From Varanus komodoensis (Eukaryota > Chordata > Lepidosauria > Squamata > Varanidae): DNA of 64,000 bases. Location: positions 1,920,880-1,984,879 of the forward strand of contig NW_025335873.1 in assembly GCF_004798865.1 (NCBI RefSeq), given 5' to 3'. Under the pieces are notes generated by a model. It did no database searches, had not been told where the DNA came from, and saw nothing but the letters and a program-made list of their open reading frames with translations. How positions within the stretch are numbered: position 1 is the first letter of the stretch; every line of letters starts with the position of its first letter. The position numbers and the translations under genes were made by a program. Of this stretch, positions 42,401 to 45,370 are shown piece by piece.

Positions 42401-43985
42401 GGCACATCTTCTAAGAAACAGTTAGGGAATTTTACTGCACCAGGTAGTGACAGCTACTAGCCTGCATGGCTTGCAAAGTGTATTGGACAAGTTCACGGAA
42501 GAGCTGAGAACTGTCAAAAGCTATCAGGGCTCTCTATGGTTTGAATGCCAGCATATACTTTCCAATTAAGCAAAACAGCTGACAAAAGCTATTGCCCTCC
42601 GGTTTAGTTTGTAAATTCTGGTGGAGAATCTGGCTGGCAGCTGGGTGGGGTGGAATGGTTCTGCCAGACTAGACAACTGCTTGGTCCTGTCTTGGCTTCT
42701 TATTAAAACAAATCAATATTCCTGTACAAAGTCTACTTGACAATACCAGATGAAAGGTGAGCAGAGCAACAGGAGAGAAGATCGCGGCCTTCACACTCTA
42801 CATAGGGGGCTTCTGGTTGGTCACCAGCTGGGAAGGAGGGAAAAGAAACAGATGCTGGGCTAGAACTCATCCTCATCCTGCAGTGTTCCTACTGTTATTT
42901 TATTTATAACTGTTATTTAAAACTGTTATTTTATTTATTACTGTTATATTGATGATTATAGAATGCTACAATATTTTATATTTATTGTTATATAACAGAA
43001 CTCAGAAGACAGAGAACAGCCGATGTGGTAAACTTGGCAGGACATGACTGGGGAGACCTGGGTTCAAGTCCCCTGTCATAAAGCTCGCTCGGGTCACTTT
43101 GGGTCTGCTGCTCTCTCTCAGCCTAGCCTCCCTTCACGGGGCTCTTGAGAAGATAAAAGGGAGAGGAAGAGGAGAACCACCACCACGAACATTGCCTTGG
43201 AATCTCTGGATAAAAAGCCAGGATATAAAAGCAACAAACATACAAAATGAATAAATAGAAAAGAGCGTGCAAAGGTGGCTAAGTGCATTTGACTAGATTC
43301 ACATCTGCATCCTCACTTGGCATGAAGCATCCTGGATATCGTAATGCCAGTGATTGCTCTTGGCTCAATCTACCAAACAAGCCTGTTGGGAAGATAGCAG
43401 AGAATAGGCCTCCGTAAGTTTTACCGGGTTTCTTGCATGAAAAATGGCAGGATACGAGGAGATTTATTTAATATAAAAGAGTTCTAACACCCACTTGGTC
43501 ATGAAACTCGCTTCGTATCTCAGGACCAAACCCTGCTTCTCAGCCTAACCTACTCACAGGGTTGTTCCGAGGATAACCCAGAAGGTGGATTGCAGAAGCC
43601 ACCGGCGAAATTCCCTGCTCTACGAAGTTAAGCAGTACATAAAAACAAACAAACAAACAGGCAGTTTTTTTCCTTTTAAAGGAGTGCCAGGCTGGCCTCT
43701 CCCAAGTCCAGGGGTGGGCTACCCGGGGCCCCGCCTACGTTTCGGCCTACAACTCCCATCCACCCTAGGCAGCGGCAGGGGACGAAGGGAACAGTGGCTG
43801 CTCCGTAAGCCGCTGGCCTGGGAGCGGCCCACCCCTTTCCCGCCCTCCTCTGGAAGATGCCCGAGGCGGCCTTCCGCTGCCGAGCAGCCTCCCGGCCGGG
43901 CCTGGACCCAGCCCGCCTCCTGTCAAGCGCAGCCAAGGCCGGGCCGGGCCCGCGGCCTCCAGCCGCTCGCCGCTTACCTGGCGGG
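3296..43985 (-). CDS. FUBP3: FUBP3, far upstream element binding protein 3 (partial gene: end of exon 1 to exon 12)
   Basis: Twelve minus-strand coding segments join in phase into about 346 codons that match vertebrate FUBP3. FUBP family proteins are nuclear KH-domain proteins that bind single-stranded DNA at the FUSE element (MYC control) and AU-rich or pyrimidine-rich RNA. KH1 comes from exons 4-7 (GRGG loop), KH2 from exons 7-9 (GKGG), KH3 from exons 9-11 (GRNG), and KH4 starts in exon 12 (GKG, split by the intron). FUBP3-specific stretches seen are [50 protein letters not shown] and [14 protein letters not shown]. They separate it from FUBP1 and KHSRP. The start codon lies in a sequence gap. 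The remaining exons (rest of KH4 and the tyrosine-rich C-terminal repeats) are left of the window. No frameshift or stop occurs in any exon seen. The paralogue assignment is firm; regulation and isoforms cannot be judged here. Confidence 0.97.
3438..5230 (-). other. FUBP3 intron 11
   Basis: 1,793 bp. Apart from the unrecognised open frame at 3.58-4.07 kb and a short TGCA/TGTA-rich alternating tract at about 4.90-4.93 kb, I see nothing specific. Confidence 0.6.
3581..4072 (+). other. unrecognised 163-codon open frame in intron 11
   Basis: A plus-strand frame from ATG to stop inside intron 11, opposite to FUBP3. The peptide has an Ala-rich part ([12 protein letters not shown]), a Cys/Trp-rich middle and no domain I recognise. 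It has no neighbouring exons. It could be part of an uncatalogued repeat or a chance frame. I do not call it a gene. Confidence 0.15.
5231..5331 (-). CDS. FUBP3: FUBP3 exon 11, KH3 C-terminal half
   Basis: 101 bp, acceptor CTCCACAG, donor GTAGGC. It encodes [17 protein letters not shown] then [17 protein letters not shown]. Human reads [31 protein letters not shown], so only a few conservative changes are seen. It closes KH3. Confidence 0.98.
5332..6297 (-). other. FUBP3 intron 10
   Basis: 966 bp. Its left half is mostly the L2 fragment; the rest (5.84-6.29 kb) shows nothing recognisable. Confidence 0.6.
5525..5835 (-). repeat. L2-type LINE 3' region, antisense to the window
   Basis: Minus-strand copy of the L2 C-terminal coding end and 3' tail. 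The minus strand shows [12 protein letters not shown], matching [12 protein letters not shown] of the L2 frame at 31-32 kb. The block at 5.69-5.76 kb (GACACCGAAAAGAATAAAG and following) is closely similar to 21.12-21.18 kb, so both come from the same subfamily. It lies in intron 10. Confidence 0.8.
6298..6400 (-). CDS. FUBP3: FUBP3 exon 10, KH3 GxxG loop
   Basis: 103 bp. It encodes [20 protein letters not shown] then [14 protein letters not shown] plus one base. The KH3 loop GRNG is intact and the peptide is identical to mammalian FUBP3. The acceptor CTGGCAG is ordinary. The donor GTCGGT is weak, since positions +3 and +4 depart from the GTRAGT consensus. Confidence 0.97.
6759..6863 (-). CDS. 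FUBP3: FUBP3 exon 9, end of KH2 and linker
   Basis: 105 bp (35 whole codons), acceptor TTCTTTAG, donor GTGTGT. It encodes [20 protein letters not shown] then [15 protein letters not shown], the last KH2 helix and the KH2-KH3 linker. [11 protein letters not shown] is a FUBP3 signature; FUBP1 has DQGGFREVR. The intron to exon 10 is only 358 bp. Confidence 0.97.
6864..7860 (-). other. FUBP3 intron 8
   Basis: 997 bp with one antisense MIR-like SINE piece; otherwise no recognised element. Confidence 0.6.
7465..7580 (-). repeat. MIR-like SINE fragment, antisense
   Basis: GGCTTGCCCAAGACCACC... GGGATTTGAAGCTGGGTCTC... is the reverse complement of the MIR core (GGGTTCGAATCC box and "gaccttgggcaag"). 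It is old and clearly diverged. It sits in intron 8. Confidence 0.7.
7861..7959 (-). CDS. FUBP3: FUBP3 exon 8, KH2
   Basis: 99 bp (33 whole codons), acceptor CGCGCAG, donor GTGTGT. It encodes [17 protein letters not shown] then [16 protein letters not shown], the variable loop and third strand of KH2. Human has VMIQ where this has IMIQ, and GDPF where this has GDAF. Phase 0 at both ends, so skipping would keep the frame but destroy KH2. Confidence 0.97.
7960..8794 (-). other. FUBP3 intron 7
   Basis: 835 bp. It carries a (TCCC)n run at about 8,172-8,196 and a run of 13 C at 8,352-8,364. Nothing else recognised. Confidence 0.6.
8795..8957 (-). CDS. FUBP3: FUBP3 exon 7, end of KH1 and start of KH2
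   Basis: 163 bp, acceptor CTTAAAG, donor GTGGGC. It encodes [20 protein letters not shown], then [17 protein letters not shown], then [17 protein letters not shown]. It closes the last helix of KH1, gives the KH1-KH2 linker, and holds the KH2 GKGG loop. [11 protein letters not shown] in the linker is specific to FUBP3. The exon is unusually GC-rich at third codon positions compared with exons 4 and 5. Confidence 0.98.
10127..10168. repeat. (GGAA)n microsatellite
   Basis: About ten GGAA units with one interruption, inside FUBP3 intron 6. Confidence 0.9.
11844..12099. mobile_element. non-autonomous hAT-type MITE
   Basis: 256 bp bounded by CAGGGGTGGGCAAC on the left and GTTGCCCACCTCTG on the right, which are inverted copies with one mismatch. 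It is flanked by 8-bp sequences CCTTAATG and TCTTACTG (6 of 8 equal), as expected for an aged hAT target duplication. No coding capacity. It sits in intron 6. Confidence 0.8.
12393..12450 (-). CDS. FUBP3: FUBP3 exon 6, KH1 third strand
   Basis: 58 bp, acceptor TTTTGCAG, donor GTGAGT. It encodes [19 protein letters not shown] plus two bases of a Glu codon. The turn before ERPCVLTG differs from human FUBP3 (SESSGIP) and is more glycine-rich, recalling the FUBP1 form (PDSGGLP). The [10 protein letters not shown] strand and helix start are conserved. Confidence 0.95.
12451..14927 (-). other. FUBP3 introns 5 and 4 around exon 5
   Basis: Intron 5 (12,451-13,689) and intron 4 (13,762-14,927) contain no repeat I can name with confidence and no additional exon. 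Exon 5 lies between them. Confidence 0.55.
13690..13761 (-). CDS. FUBP3: FUBP3 exon 5, KH1 GxxG loop
   Basis: 72 bp, acceptor CTTTCAG, donor GTAAGC. It encodes [13 protein letters not shown] followed by [11 protein letters not shown], with the KH1 nucleic-acid-binding loop GRGG and the following helix intact. The last base starts an Asp codon completed in exon 6. Confidence 0.97.
14928..14977 (-). CDS. FUBP3: FUBP3 exon 4, start of KH1
   Basis: 50 bp, acceptor CTCTTCAG, donor GTAAGT. It encodes [16 protein letters not shown] and the first base of the Ile codon completed in exon 5. This is the first beta strand of KH1 and the lead-in to the GxxG loop. It is identical to mammalian FUBP3 except for small changes at the exon start. 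Confidence 0.97.
16540..16622 (+). repeat. CR1-type LINE 3' end
   Basis: GGTTCGACCCGATGGCCTTC followed by TTGGCCCCTTCC and ATTCCATG matches the CR1 terminal pattern ("agatggcct..ggccccttcc...attc"). Short and old. Confidence 0.6.
16680..16960 (-). repeat. L2-type LINE 3' UTR, antisense
   Basis: TTCTATGCCGCCCCCATTGC... then a long A/T-rich tract with AATAAAT-like units. This is the reverse complement of the L2 ending seen at 32.62-32.67 kb (GCCGCCCCGAGG...GGCGGCATAGAAATG). Confidence 0.8.
17010..17215 (-). repeat. CR1-type LINE fragment, antisense
   Basis: Pattern GGGAAGCCCACAAAG...CTCCCCAGCAATGG...ATTCAGAGG...CATGGAGG...TAGACCTCTCCTC. It is the reverse complement of the common sauropsid CR1/L3 3' part ("...tatcagaggcagt...ttgctggggaac...gggcttcc"). 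A sense copy of the same part is at 24.99-25.16 kb. Confidence 0.7.
18262..18295 (-). CDS. FUBP3: FUBP3 exon 3 (34-bp micro-exon)
   Basis: 34 bp between acceptor TGCCACAG and donor GTAAGC. With one base from exon 2 it encodes [11 protein letters not shown] plus two bases of an Arg codon. The peptide matches the human [12 protein letters not shown] linker. Exon length and both phases fit the flanking exons exactly. Too short for gene finders that need long open frames. Confidence 0.96.
19285..19900. repeat. possible unclassified interspersed repeat
   Basis: Several short inverted motifs recur (CCATGGTTGT, ACCATAGTTAAG, TTAACTGTGGTTTC, and AAACCACAGTTGG, AAACCACAGATAG further right). They resemble palindromic MITE-like sequence in squamates, but I cannot set ends or family. 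Confidence 0.25.
20930..21200 (-). repeat. L2-type LINE 3' region, antisense
   Basis: (TTTAT)n-like start, then TCTCGGGATGGCTTACAATA, and the block GATGCCGAAAAGAATATAAT shared with 5.69-5.76 kb. Reverse complement of an L2 end. Same subfamily as the 5.5-5.8 kb copy. Confidence 0.8.
21205..21330 (+). repeat. L2-type LINE tail, sense
   Basis: AT-rich run ending TTGTAAACTGCCTGGAGAGC...CAGTATAAAAATGC, the standard L2-type terminal pattern. It abuts an antisense L2 copy, so two LINE tails lie tail to tail. Confidence 0.6.
22112..22300 (-). repeat. CR1-type LINE 3' part, antisense
   Basis: CAGAAGGGACCTCCCGGGCC, ATCTAGTCTGACCCCC and, further on, CAGCCTATCCTTGAACACC are the reverse complement of the CR1 3' end. 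It abuts the DIRS remnant and may have inserted into it. Confidence 0.85.
22301..23612 (-). mobile_element. DIRS-type retroelement, broken fossil
   Basis: Read on the minus strand, this shows pieces of a tyrosine-recombinase retrotransposon of the DIRS group. An RNase H-like region lies at about 22.9-23.3 kb ([20 protein letters not shown] is the clearest stretch). A recombinase-like stretch lies at about 22.4 kb ([11 protein letters not shown]). A terminal region with a TATA-like box lies at about 23.35-23.61 kb, ending near TTCTTCATGG. Gag and reverse transcriptase are not recognisable. The element is broken, with several breaks, and looks moderately old. Its right end resembles the piece at 26.07-26.53 kb. 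It runs in the same direction as FUBP3. Confidence 0.75.
24615..24860 (+). repeat. L2-type LINE fragment, sense
   Basis: Translates to a diverged L2 C-terminal piece ([15 protein letters not shown], compare [16 protein letters not shown] in the open copy at 32.3 kb), followed by AT-rich remnants. Old. Confidence 0.65.
24985..25160 (+). repeat. CR1-type LINE 3' fragment, sense
   Basis: GTATCAGAAACAGTGGG... GCTGCTGGGGAACATG... GTTGCTGCACTCCTGGCC... GTGTGAACAGATTAG follows the sauropsid CR1/L3 3' pattern. It is the sense partner of the antisense copy at 17.01-17.22 kb. Confidence 0.7.
25987..26066. repeat. 80-bp direct repeat, copy 1
   Basis: Matches 26,523-26,602 at 76 of 80 positions, with a fixed offset of 536 bp. 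Together the two copies bracket the DIRS-type terminal piece. They are either a long target duplication or the remains of a segmental tandem duplication. Confidence 0.9.
26067..26529 (-). mobile_element. DIRS-type terminal-repeat-like piece (fossil)
   Basis: The right part resembles the terminal region at 23.35-23.61 kb. It has a minus-strand TATA-like CTATAAAG (26,407-26,414), then a GCCATTTT motif (within 26,387-26,396 read in reverse), and the same end pattern (CACCCATATGTGTGATGCAC ... GATGAAGAAC, compare GCCCATACGTGCGATACAG ... ATGAAGAAAAC). No coding part is recognised. Likely a solitary terminal part of the same family, broken or never complete. Confidence 0.6.
26523..26602. repeat. 80-bp direct repeat, copy 2
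   Basis: Second copy of the 80-bp unit at 25,987-26,066; four mismatches. Followed by unrelated sequence. Confidence 0.9.
26793..26808 (+). repeat. run of 16 G
   Basis: Uninterrupted G tract within GTGTGC(G)16AGACACAC, possibly able to form a G-quadruplex; also a likely sequencing-error site. Confidence 0.9.
28290..28470 (-). repeat. MIR-like SINE, antisense, diverged
   Basis: CCCCATTTACCCAACTTACTGAGG... GACTTGCCTTCAGCAAG... follows the reverse complement of MIR. Diverged but collinear. Confidence 0.55.
28640..28752. mobile_element. hAT-like palindromic MITE fragment
   Basis: CTACAATTCCCATCAGCCC ... GGGATGGTGGTTGTTACAGTC, an inverted pattern around a short centre. It is the same family as 30.84-30.98, 32.92-33.05, 34.20-34.29 and 43.71-43.80 kb. 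Confidence 0.55.
30838..30978. mobile_element. hAT-like palindromic MITE
   Basis: Left arm GGTGTTCTGCCCCACAACTC, right arm GAGTTGTGGGCCAGAACACC: near-perfect inverted copies around a 30-50 bp centre. Outer parts (CCAGGCAACCTGTGCCC / GGGCCGCAGGCCACCCAT inverted) suggest hAT-type ends. This is the clearest member of the family in the window. Confidence 0.7.
31350..32690 (+). mobile_element. L2-clade LINE, 5'-truncated copy
   Basis: Copy of a non-LTR retrotransposon starting inside the reverse transcriptase and running to a simple-repeat tail. The 3' UTR ends GTAAGCCGCCCCGAGG... GGCGGCATAGAAATG, followed by (ATA)n, (ACA)n and (CCA)n units at about 32,669-32,709. 5' truncation is the usual outcome of target-primed reverse transcription. 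It lies in FUBP3 intron 2, on the opposite strand. Confidence 0.92.
31397..32452 (+). CDS. L2 LINE ORF2 fragment: reverse transcriptase palm/thumb and C-terminal domain
   Basis: 351 open codons to a natural stop. The frame continues upstream without an ATG (reads [15 protein letters not shown]), so this is a truncated ORF2 and not a gene with its own start. Motifs: [17 protein letters not shown] (RT motif), [10 protein letters not shown] with the catalytic YADD at residues 70-73, [15 protein letters not shown], and the C-terminal block [15 protein letters not shown]...[10 protein letters not shown] typical of L2 and unlike CR1. The endonuclease and the N-terminal part of RT are missing, so the copy cannot move by itself. 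The open frame suggests recent insertion. Confidence 0.93.
   Translation: MGVGGTALQWFRSYLDGRFQKVVLGDHVSTSWQLCHGVPQGSILSPLLFNIYMKPLGEVIRRCGLRNHQYADDTQLYLSFSTNPGEAVAVLNRCLAEVREWMRANKLKLNPDKTEVLLVGGSGFGEGGFDLVLNGATLPLRDKVRSLGVLLDPELSLEAQVTAVVRNAFLQLRLINQLRPYLEYDCLAMVTHALVTSLLDFCNALYVGLPLKTVRTLQLVQKRAARLLTGTGRYAHMTPVLHQLHWLPIEARAQFKVLIMTYKALNGLGPGYLNERLRPYMPDRPLRSAGESLLREPSMKEIRRVSTRRRAFSAVAPNLWNSLPKEVRLAPSLLVFRRQVKTFLFKHHFNC
32915..33055. mobile_element. hAT-like palindromic MITE, diverged
   Basis: GGTGGCCTTCCAGCCGTTTT ... GGGATGATGGCAGTTATGGG. Same pattern as the 30.84 kb member ("..ctccagatgttt.. gggatgatgggagttgtggg"). Ends not defined. Confidence 0.5.
33348..33572. mobile_element. non-autonomous hAT MITE with intact target duplication
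   Basis: 225 bp, ends CAGAGGTCTCGAACTC and GAGTTTGAGACCCCTG, which are imperfect inverted repeats. It is flanked on both sides by CTCTAGAG (33,340-33,347 and 33,573-33,580), a perfect 8-bp target-site duplication typical of hAT elements. The inside is very GC- and CpG-rich and has a palindrome CCACCACCAC-c-GTGGTGGTGG. No coding capacity. It sits only 108 bp from exon 2 of FUBP3. Confidence 0.93.
33688..33793 (-). CDS. FUBP3: FUBP3 exon 2
   Basis: 106 bp, with acceptor CCTTCTAG and donor GTAAGT. It encodes [15 protein letters not shown], then [13 protein letters not shown], then KRPLDDG and one base of the next codon. This is the N-terminal segment ahead of KH1 and is diagnostic for FUBP3. 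Human FUBP3 reads ...VRQIAAKID here, so this copy has Gln-Met where human has Ile, and it lacks a Gln before KRPLDDG. The exon is isolated, with 10.2 kb of intron upstream and 15.4 kb downstream. Confidence 0.97.
33905..34190 (-). repeat. L2-type LINE 3' region, antisense
   Basis: TTTACATACCACCCCAATAG ... AAAAAGGTCTTGACCTGGTG ... GCGGACCTCTCTAGGGAGC. Reverse complement of an L2 end (compare CGGCACCAGGTGAAAACC at 63.1 kb). It is 110 bp upstream of exon 2. Confidence 0.75.
34195..34290. mobile_element. hAT-like palindromic MITE fragment
   Basis: CCTTTCCCAACTTGGGATCC ... TTCAACTCCCACTATTCC ... GGGATGATGGAAGT. Half of the palindromic family described at 30.84 kb; diverged. Confidence 0.5.
35283..35295 (+). 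repeat. run of 13 G
   Basis: Homopolymer in intron 1; likely polymorphic and prone to sequencing error. Confidence 0.85.
36995..37016. repeat. (CA)n microsatellite
   Basis: About 11 CA units, preceded by CATATGTACGTACACA. Confidence 0.9.
38582..38596 (+). repeat. run of 15 G
   Basis: Homopolymer in intron 1, followed by TCCC. Confidence 0.85.
39225..39440 (-). repeat. MIR-like SINE, antisense
   Basis: CCATTTAATCCTCACAACTG... CTAGGGAGGTTAGGCTACAG ... GAGAATCTGGATCTTCC... is collinear with reverse-complement MIR ("aatcctcacaacaaccctgtgaggtaggt...ggattcgaac"). Confidence 0.7.
40331..40379. other. perfect 18-bp-stem inverted repeat
   Basis: Left arm ACAAGCCACCCGGAGCCC (40,331-40,348), right arm GGGCTCCGGGTGGCTTGT (40,362-40,379), loop of 13 nt (TAGAACTGTCCAC). 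The arms are exact reverse complements, so the transcript would fold into a strong hairpin on either strand. Beyond the stem GATGGG/CCCATC pair again after a bulge. It could be a short palindromic MITE or a hairpin RNA precursor. Function not known. Confidence 0.85.
42890..42975. repeat. degenerate AT-rich tandem repeat
   Basis: Units of ACTGTTATTTTATTTAT type repeated about four times with changes, followed by further TATA-rich sequence to about 43.0 kb. Confidence 0.65.
43005..43245 (+). repeat. MIR-like tRNA-derived SINE
   Basis: Box A-like GATGTGGTAAACTTGG, box B GGTTCAAGTCC (43,061-43,071), then "gggtcactttgggtctgctg"-type core, CTCAGCCTAGCCTCCC and an end like GGATAAAAAGCCAGGATATA. Collinear with MIR/CORE-SINE structure (tRNA head, core, L2-like tail). 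Confidence 0.75.
43500..43662 (+). repeat. MIR-like SINE, 5'-truncated
   Basis: CTCAGCCTAACCTACTCACA, GGGTTGTTCCGAGGATAA, then GTTAAGCAGTACATAAAAAC and (CAAA)n. This is the core and tail part of the same SINE type, without a clear tRNA head. Confidence 0.7.
43710..43800. mobile_element. hAT-like palindromic MITE fragment at the promoter edge
   Basis: GGGGTGGGCTACCCGGGGCC ... GGCCTACAACTCCCATCCAC ... resembles the left half of the palindromic MITE family. It lies inside the CpG island, in the first 300 bp of intron 1. Confidence 0.5.
43978..43985 (-). CDS. FUBP3: FUBP3 exon 1, last 8 coding bases before the gap
   Basis: On the minus strand the sequence reads CCCGCCAG followed by a consensus donor GTAAGC, directly at the edge of the N run. 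It ends in codons for Arg-Gln, as expected for the end of FUBP exon 1, where the human protein reads ...HRVRQ. The rest of exon 1, including the initiator ATG, falls inside the gap at 43,986-44,085. The exon cannot be read further, so this call rests on the donor, the position in a CpG island and the phase match to exon 2. Confidence 0.75.
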
Positions 43986-44085
43986 NNNNNNNNNNNNNNN
44001 NNNNNNNNNNNNNNNNNNNNNNNNNNNNNNNNNNNNNNNNNNNNNNNNNNNNNNNNNNNNNNNNNNNNNNNNNNNNNNNNNNNNN
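43986..44085. other. assembly gap of 100 N
   Basis: Exactly 100 undetermined bases, the usual placeholder for a gap of unknown size. It follows the exon 1 donor of FUBP3 and is bordered on the right by a CT-rich tract (CTCTCTCT...). The true gap probably holds the FUBP3 start codon, most of exon 1 coding sequence and part of the 5' UTR. Low-complexity GC-rich sequence is the likely reason for assembly failure. Confidence 0.99.
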
Positions 44086-44257
44086 CTCTCTCTCTCTCGC
44101 TCGCCCGCTCGCTCCTCTCCGCCTGGGGACCCGTACCCGGAAAAGGAAATCCCTCCCTCGCTTCCGCCGGAAAACGGAAGGAGAACGGGGAGGGGGGAGG
44201 GCGCGCGCGAGCAGGAGGCCCGCCGCGTCCCAGGCGAAAGGCGCGAGGCTCTGCGCG

Positions 44258-44265
44258 TGACGTCA
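44258..44265. promoter_or_regulatory. palindromic CRE (TGACGTCA)
   Basis: A full consensus TGACGTCA, the CREB/ATF binding site, inside the CpG island about 170 bp upstream of the gap on the minus strand. Match to the consensus is exact; occupancy is inferred. Confidence 0.6.
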
Positions 44266-44310
44266 CGGCGTGGCGGGGCGCCGCGGCTTCCGGAGGAGAC
44301 GCGCCGCCGT

Positions 44311-44316
44311 CACGTG
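44311..44316. promoter_or_regulatory. E-box (CACGTG) in the promoter
   Basis: CACGTG in the context GTCACGTGGC, the form preferred by USF and MYC/MAX. It is 45 bp from the CRE. FUBP proteins are known regulators of MYC, so a MYC-type site here is of some interest, but the motif is short and common in CpG islands. Confidence 0.45.
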
Positions 44317-44353
44317 GCGCGGGCGGCTCCGCGTGGCTGCCTAAGAAGGCCAA

Positions 44354-44377
44354 GGGGGCGGGGCGAGGGGCGGGGCC
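44354..44377. promoter_or_regulatory. tandem GC boxes (SP/KLF sites)
   Basis: Two adjacent GGGGCGGGG-type boxes (GGGGGCGGGGC and GAGGGGCGGGGCC), standard SP1/KLF sites of CpG-island promoters. Confidence 0.55.
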
Positions 44378-44564
44378 TCCTGGCTCGCCTGCGCTCTGCG
44401 TTCCCTCCCGCTGCGCTGCGTTTGAGCGCACGGGCGTGTGGCGGAGCCTGGCGCGGGCCTCCCTCCCTCCATGTTAAAAGAAAAGGAGGCTCTGCTGCCT
44501 GTAGAGAGCGTCCGAATGTCGGGCCGGGCGGCCATCGCGGGATCTAGTGCTCTCTGGGCGATTC

Positions 44565-44702
44565 AAGGCCAGACCCTGCTTTTCAACCCAGCCTACCTCG
44601 CAGGGTTGTTGTGAGATAACCTGCAGAGGAGGAGGACTGTGTAAGCTGCCTTGAGTTGCTAAGAGGATACGGGTGGGGTATGAAGAGCATAAAATAAATG
44701 AA
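44565..44702 (+). repeat. MIR-like SINE, 5'-truncated
   Basis: CCCAGCCTACCTCGCAGGG, TTGTTGTGAGATAACC, GTGTAAGCTGCCTTGAGTTG, then GCATAAAATAAATGAAC. Core and L2-like tail, immediately upstream of the FUBP3 CpG island. Confidence 0.8.
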
Positions 44703-45284
44703 CGTTAAGCAGGAAAAAAATGAAGGTGTAATCCTATGCTTGTTCAGACGAAGAAAAAGCTGCAGTCCTGCAGGAAAACCAAAGTCCTTTTCCACTAAAA
44801 AAAATTGCACTCAAGGTGGGGAACAGCTACTTCGAGATAAAACTTCAGGGTTCAGTAGCAAAACACACATAAGCAAGTAAGACACTATTTGGGGTTCTTG
44901 GCAATCCACACCTGCAAAATAATTTTTCTATTACAAAATGTGAGCTGATCATTGGCGGTATCTGAAGTAAAACACTTTATTCCTAGGATTTTGTAGCTGA
45001 AGGCTGAAAGCGTGCATCACCGGTGGAGGCAGAGCTGAATCTTCTCAAAGTATTTTGTCTGAAATGCCCTCTTCTCTCCTATCGTTTTTTATAGATTTCC
45101 TTTTTTAGGAAATAGGATCCTTTGAAGTGGCACACACAGATAAACCTCAGAGCCCATGGAAATTAGCGTGTGCAAATTTGTCCCTGGCTGACCCCCAGAC
45201 CGTTTTTGTTGCTAGCACGTTCTTTATTTCCATTACTGTTTGCCTGTCGCTTTCACATTGCTTCCCAGTGCAAAAAGGGATTGG

Positions 45285-45370
45285 TGCTTATTTTTAGCCT
45301 CACAACAACCCTGTGAGGTAGGCTAGGCTGAGACAGGGGTCAGGTTCACACTCTTATCACCCGCTCACTG
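45285..45370 (-). repeat. MIR-like SINE fragment, antisense
   Basis: AGCCTCACAACAACCCTGTG followed by AGGTAGGCTAGGCTGAGA is the reverse complement of the MIR tail ("cctacctcacagggttgttgtgaggat"). Confidence 0.75.

Larger units (their letters stand above)
33794..43977 (-). other. FUBP3 intron 1
   Basis: 10,184 bp. Named elements are listed separately (L2 antisense at 33.9-34.2, hAT-like at 34.2, (CA)n at 37.0, MIR-like at 39.2, hairpin at 40.33, AT-rich tandem repeat at 42.89, MIR-like SINEs at 43.0 and 43.5 kb). Stretches with nothing recognised: 34.3-36.9, 37.1-39.2, 39.5-40.3, 40.4-41.4 and 41.6-42.8 kb. Confidence 0.7.
43690..44540 (-). promoter_or_regulatory. FUBP3: CpG island and promoter of FUBP3
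   Basis: Dense CpG and GC-rich sequence on both sides of the gap, in sharp contrast to the AT-rich flanks. The part right of the gap is the 5' UTR and core promoter of the minus-strand gene. It holds a palindromic CRE, an E-box, ETS-type CTTCCGG (44,287-44,293) and tandem GC boxes, and no TATA box. This is the usual make-up of a housekeeping promoter. A divergent plus-strand transcript is possible for such islands but nothing in the sequence proves one. Confidence 0.85.

Noticed and set aside
43005-43245. possible tRNA gene from box A and box B motifs
   Set aside because: The boxes belong to a MIR-like SINE head; no cloverleaf could be formed by eye.
3296-43985. paralogues FUBP1 or KHSRP instead of FUBP3
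   Set aside because: The linker [22 protein letters not shown] and the N-terminal [19 protein letters not shown] are FUBP3-specific.
43585-44547. 320-codon open frame across the CpG island
   Set aside because: It runs through the 100-N gap and is only open because N codons carry no stops; both strands are open here because the DNA is GC-rich.
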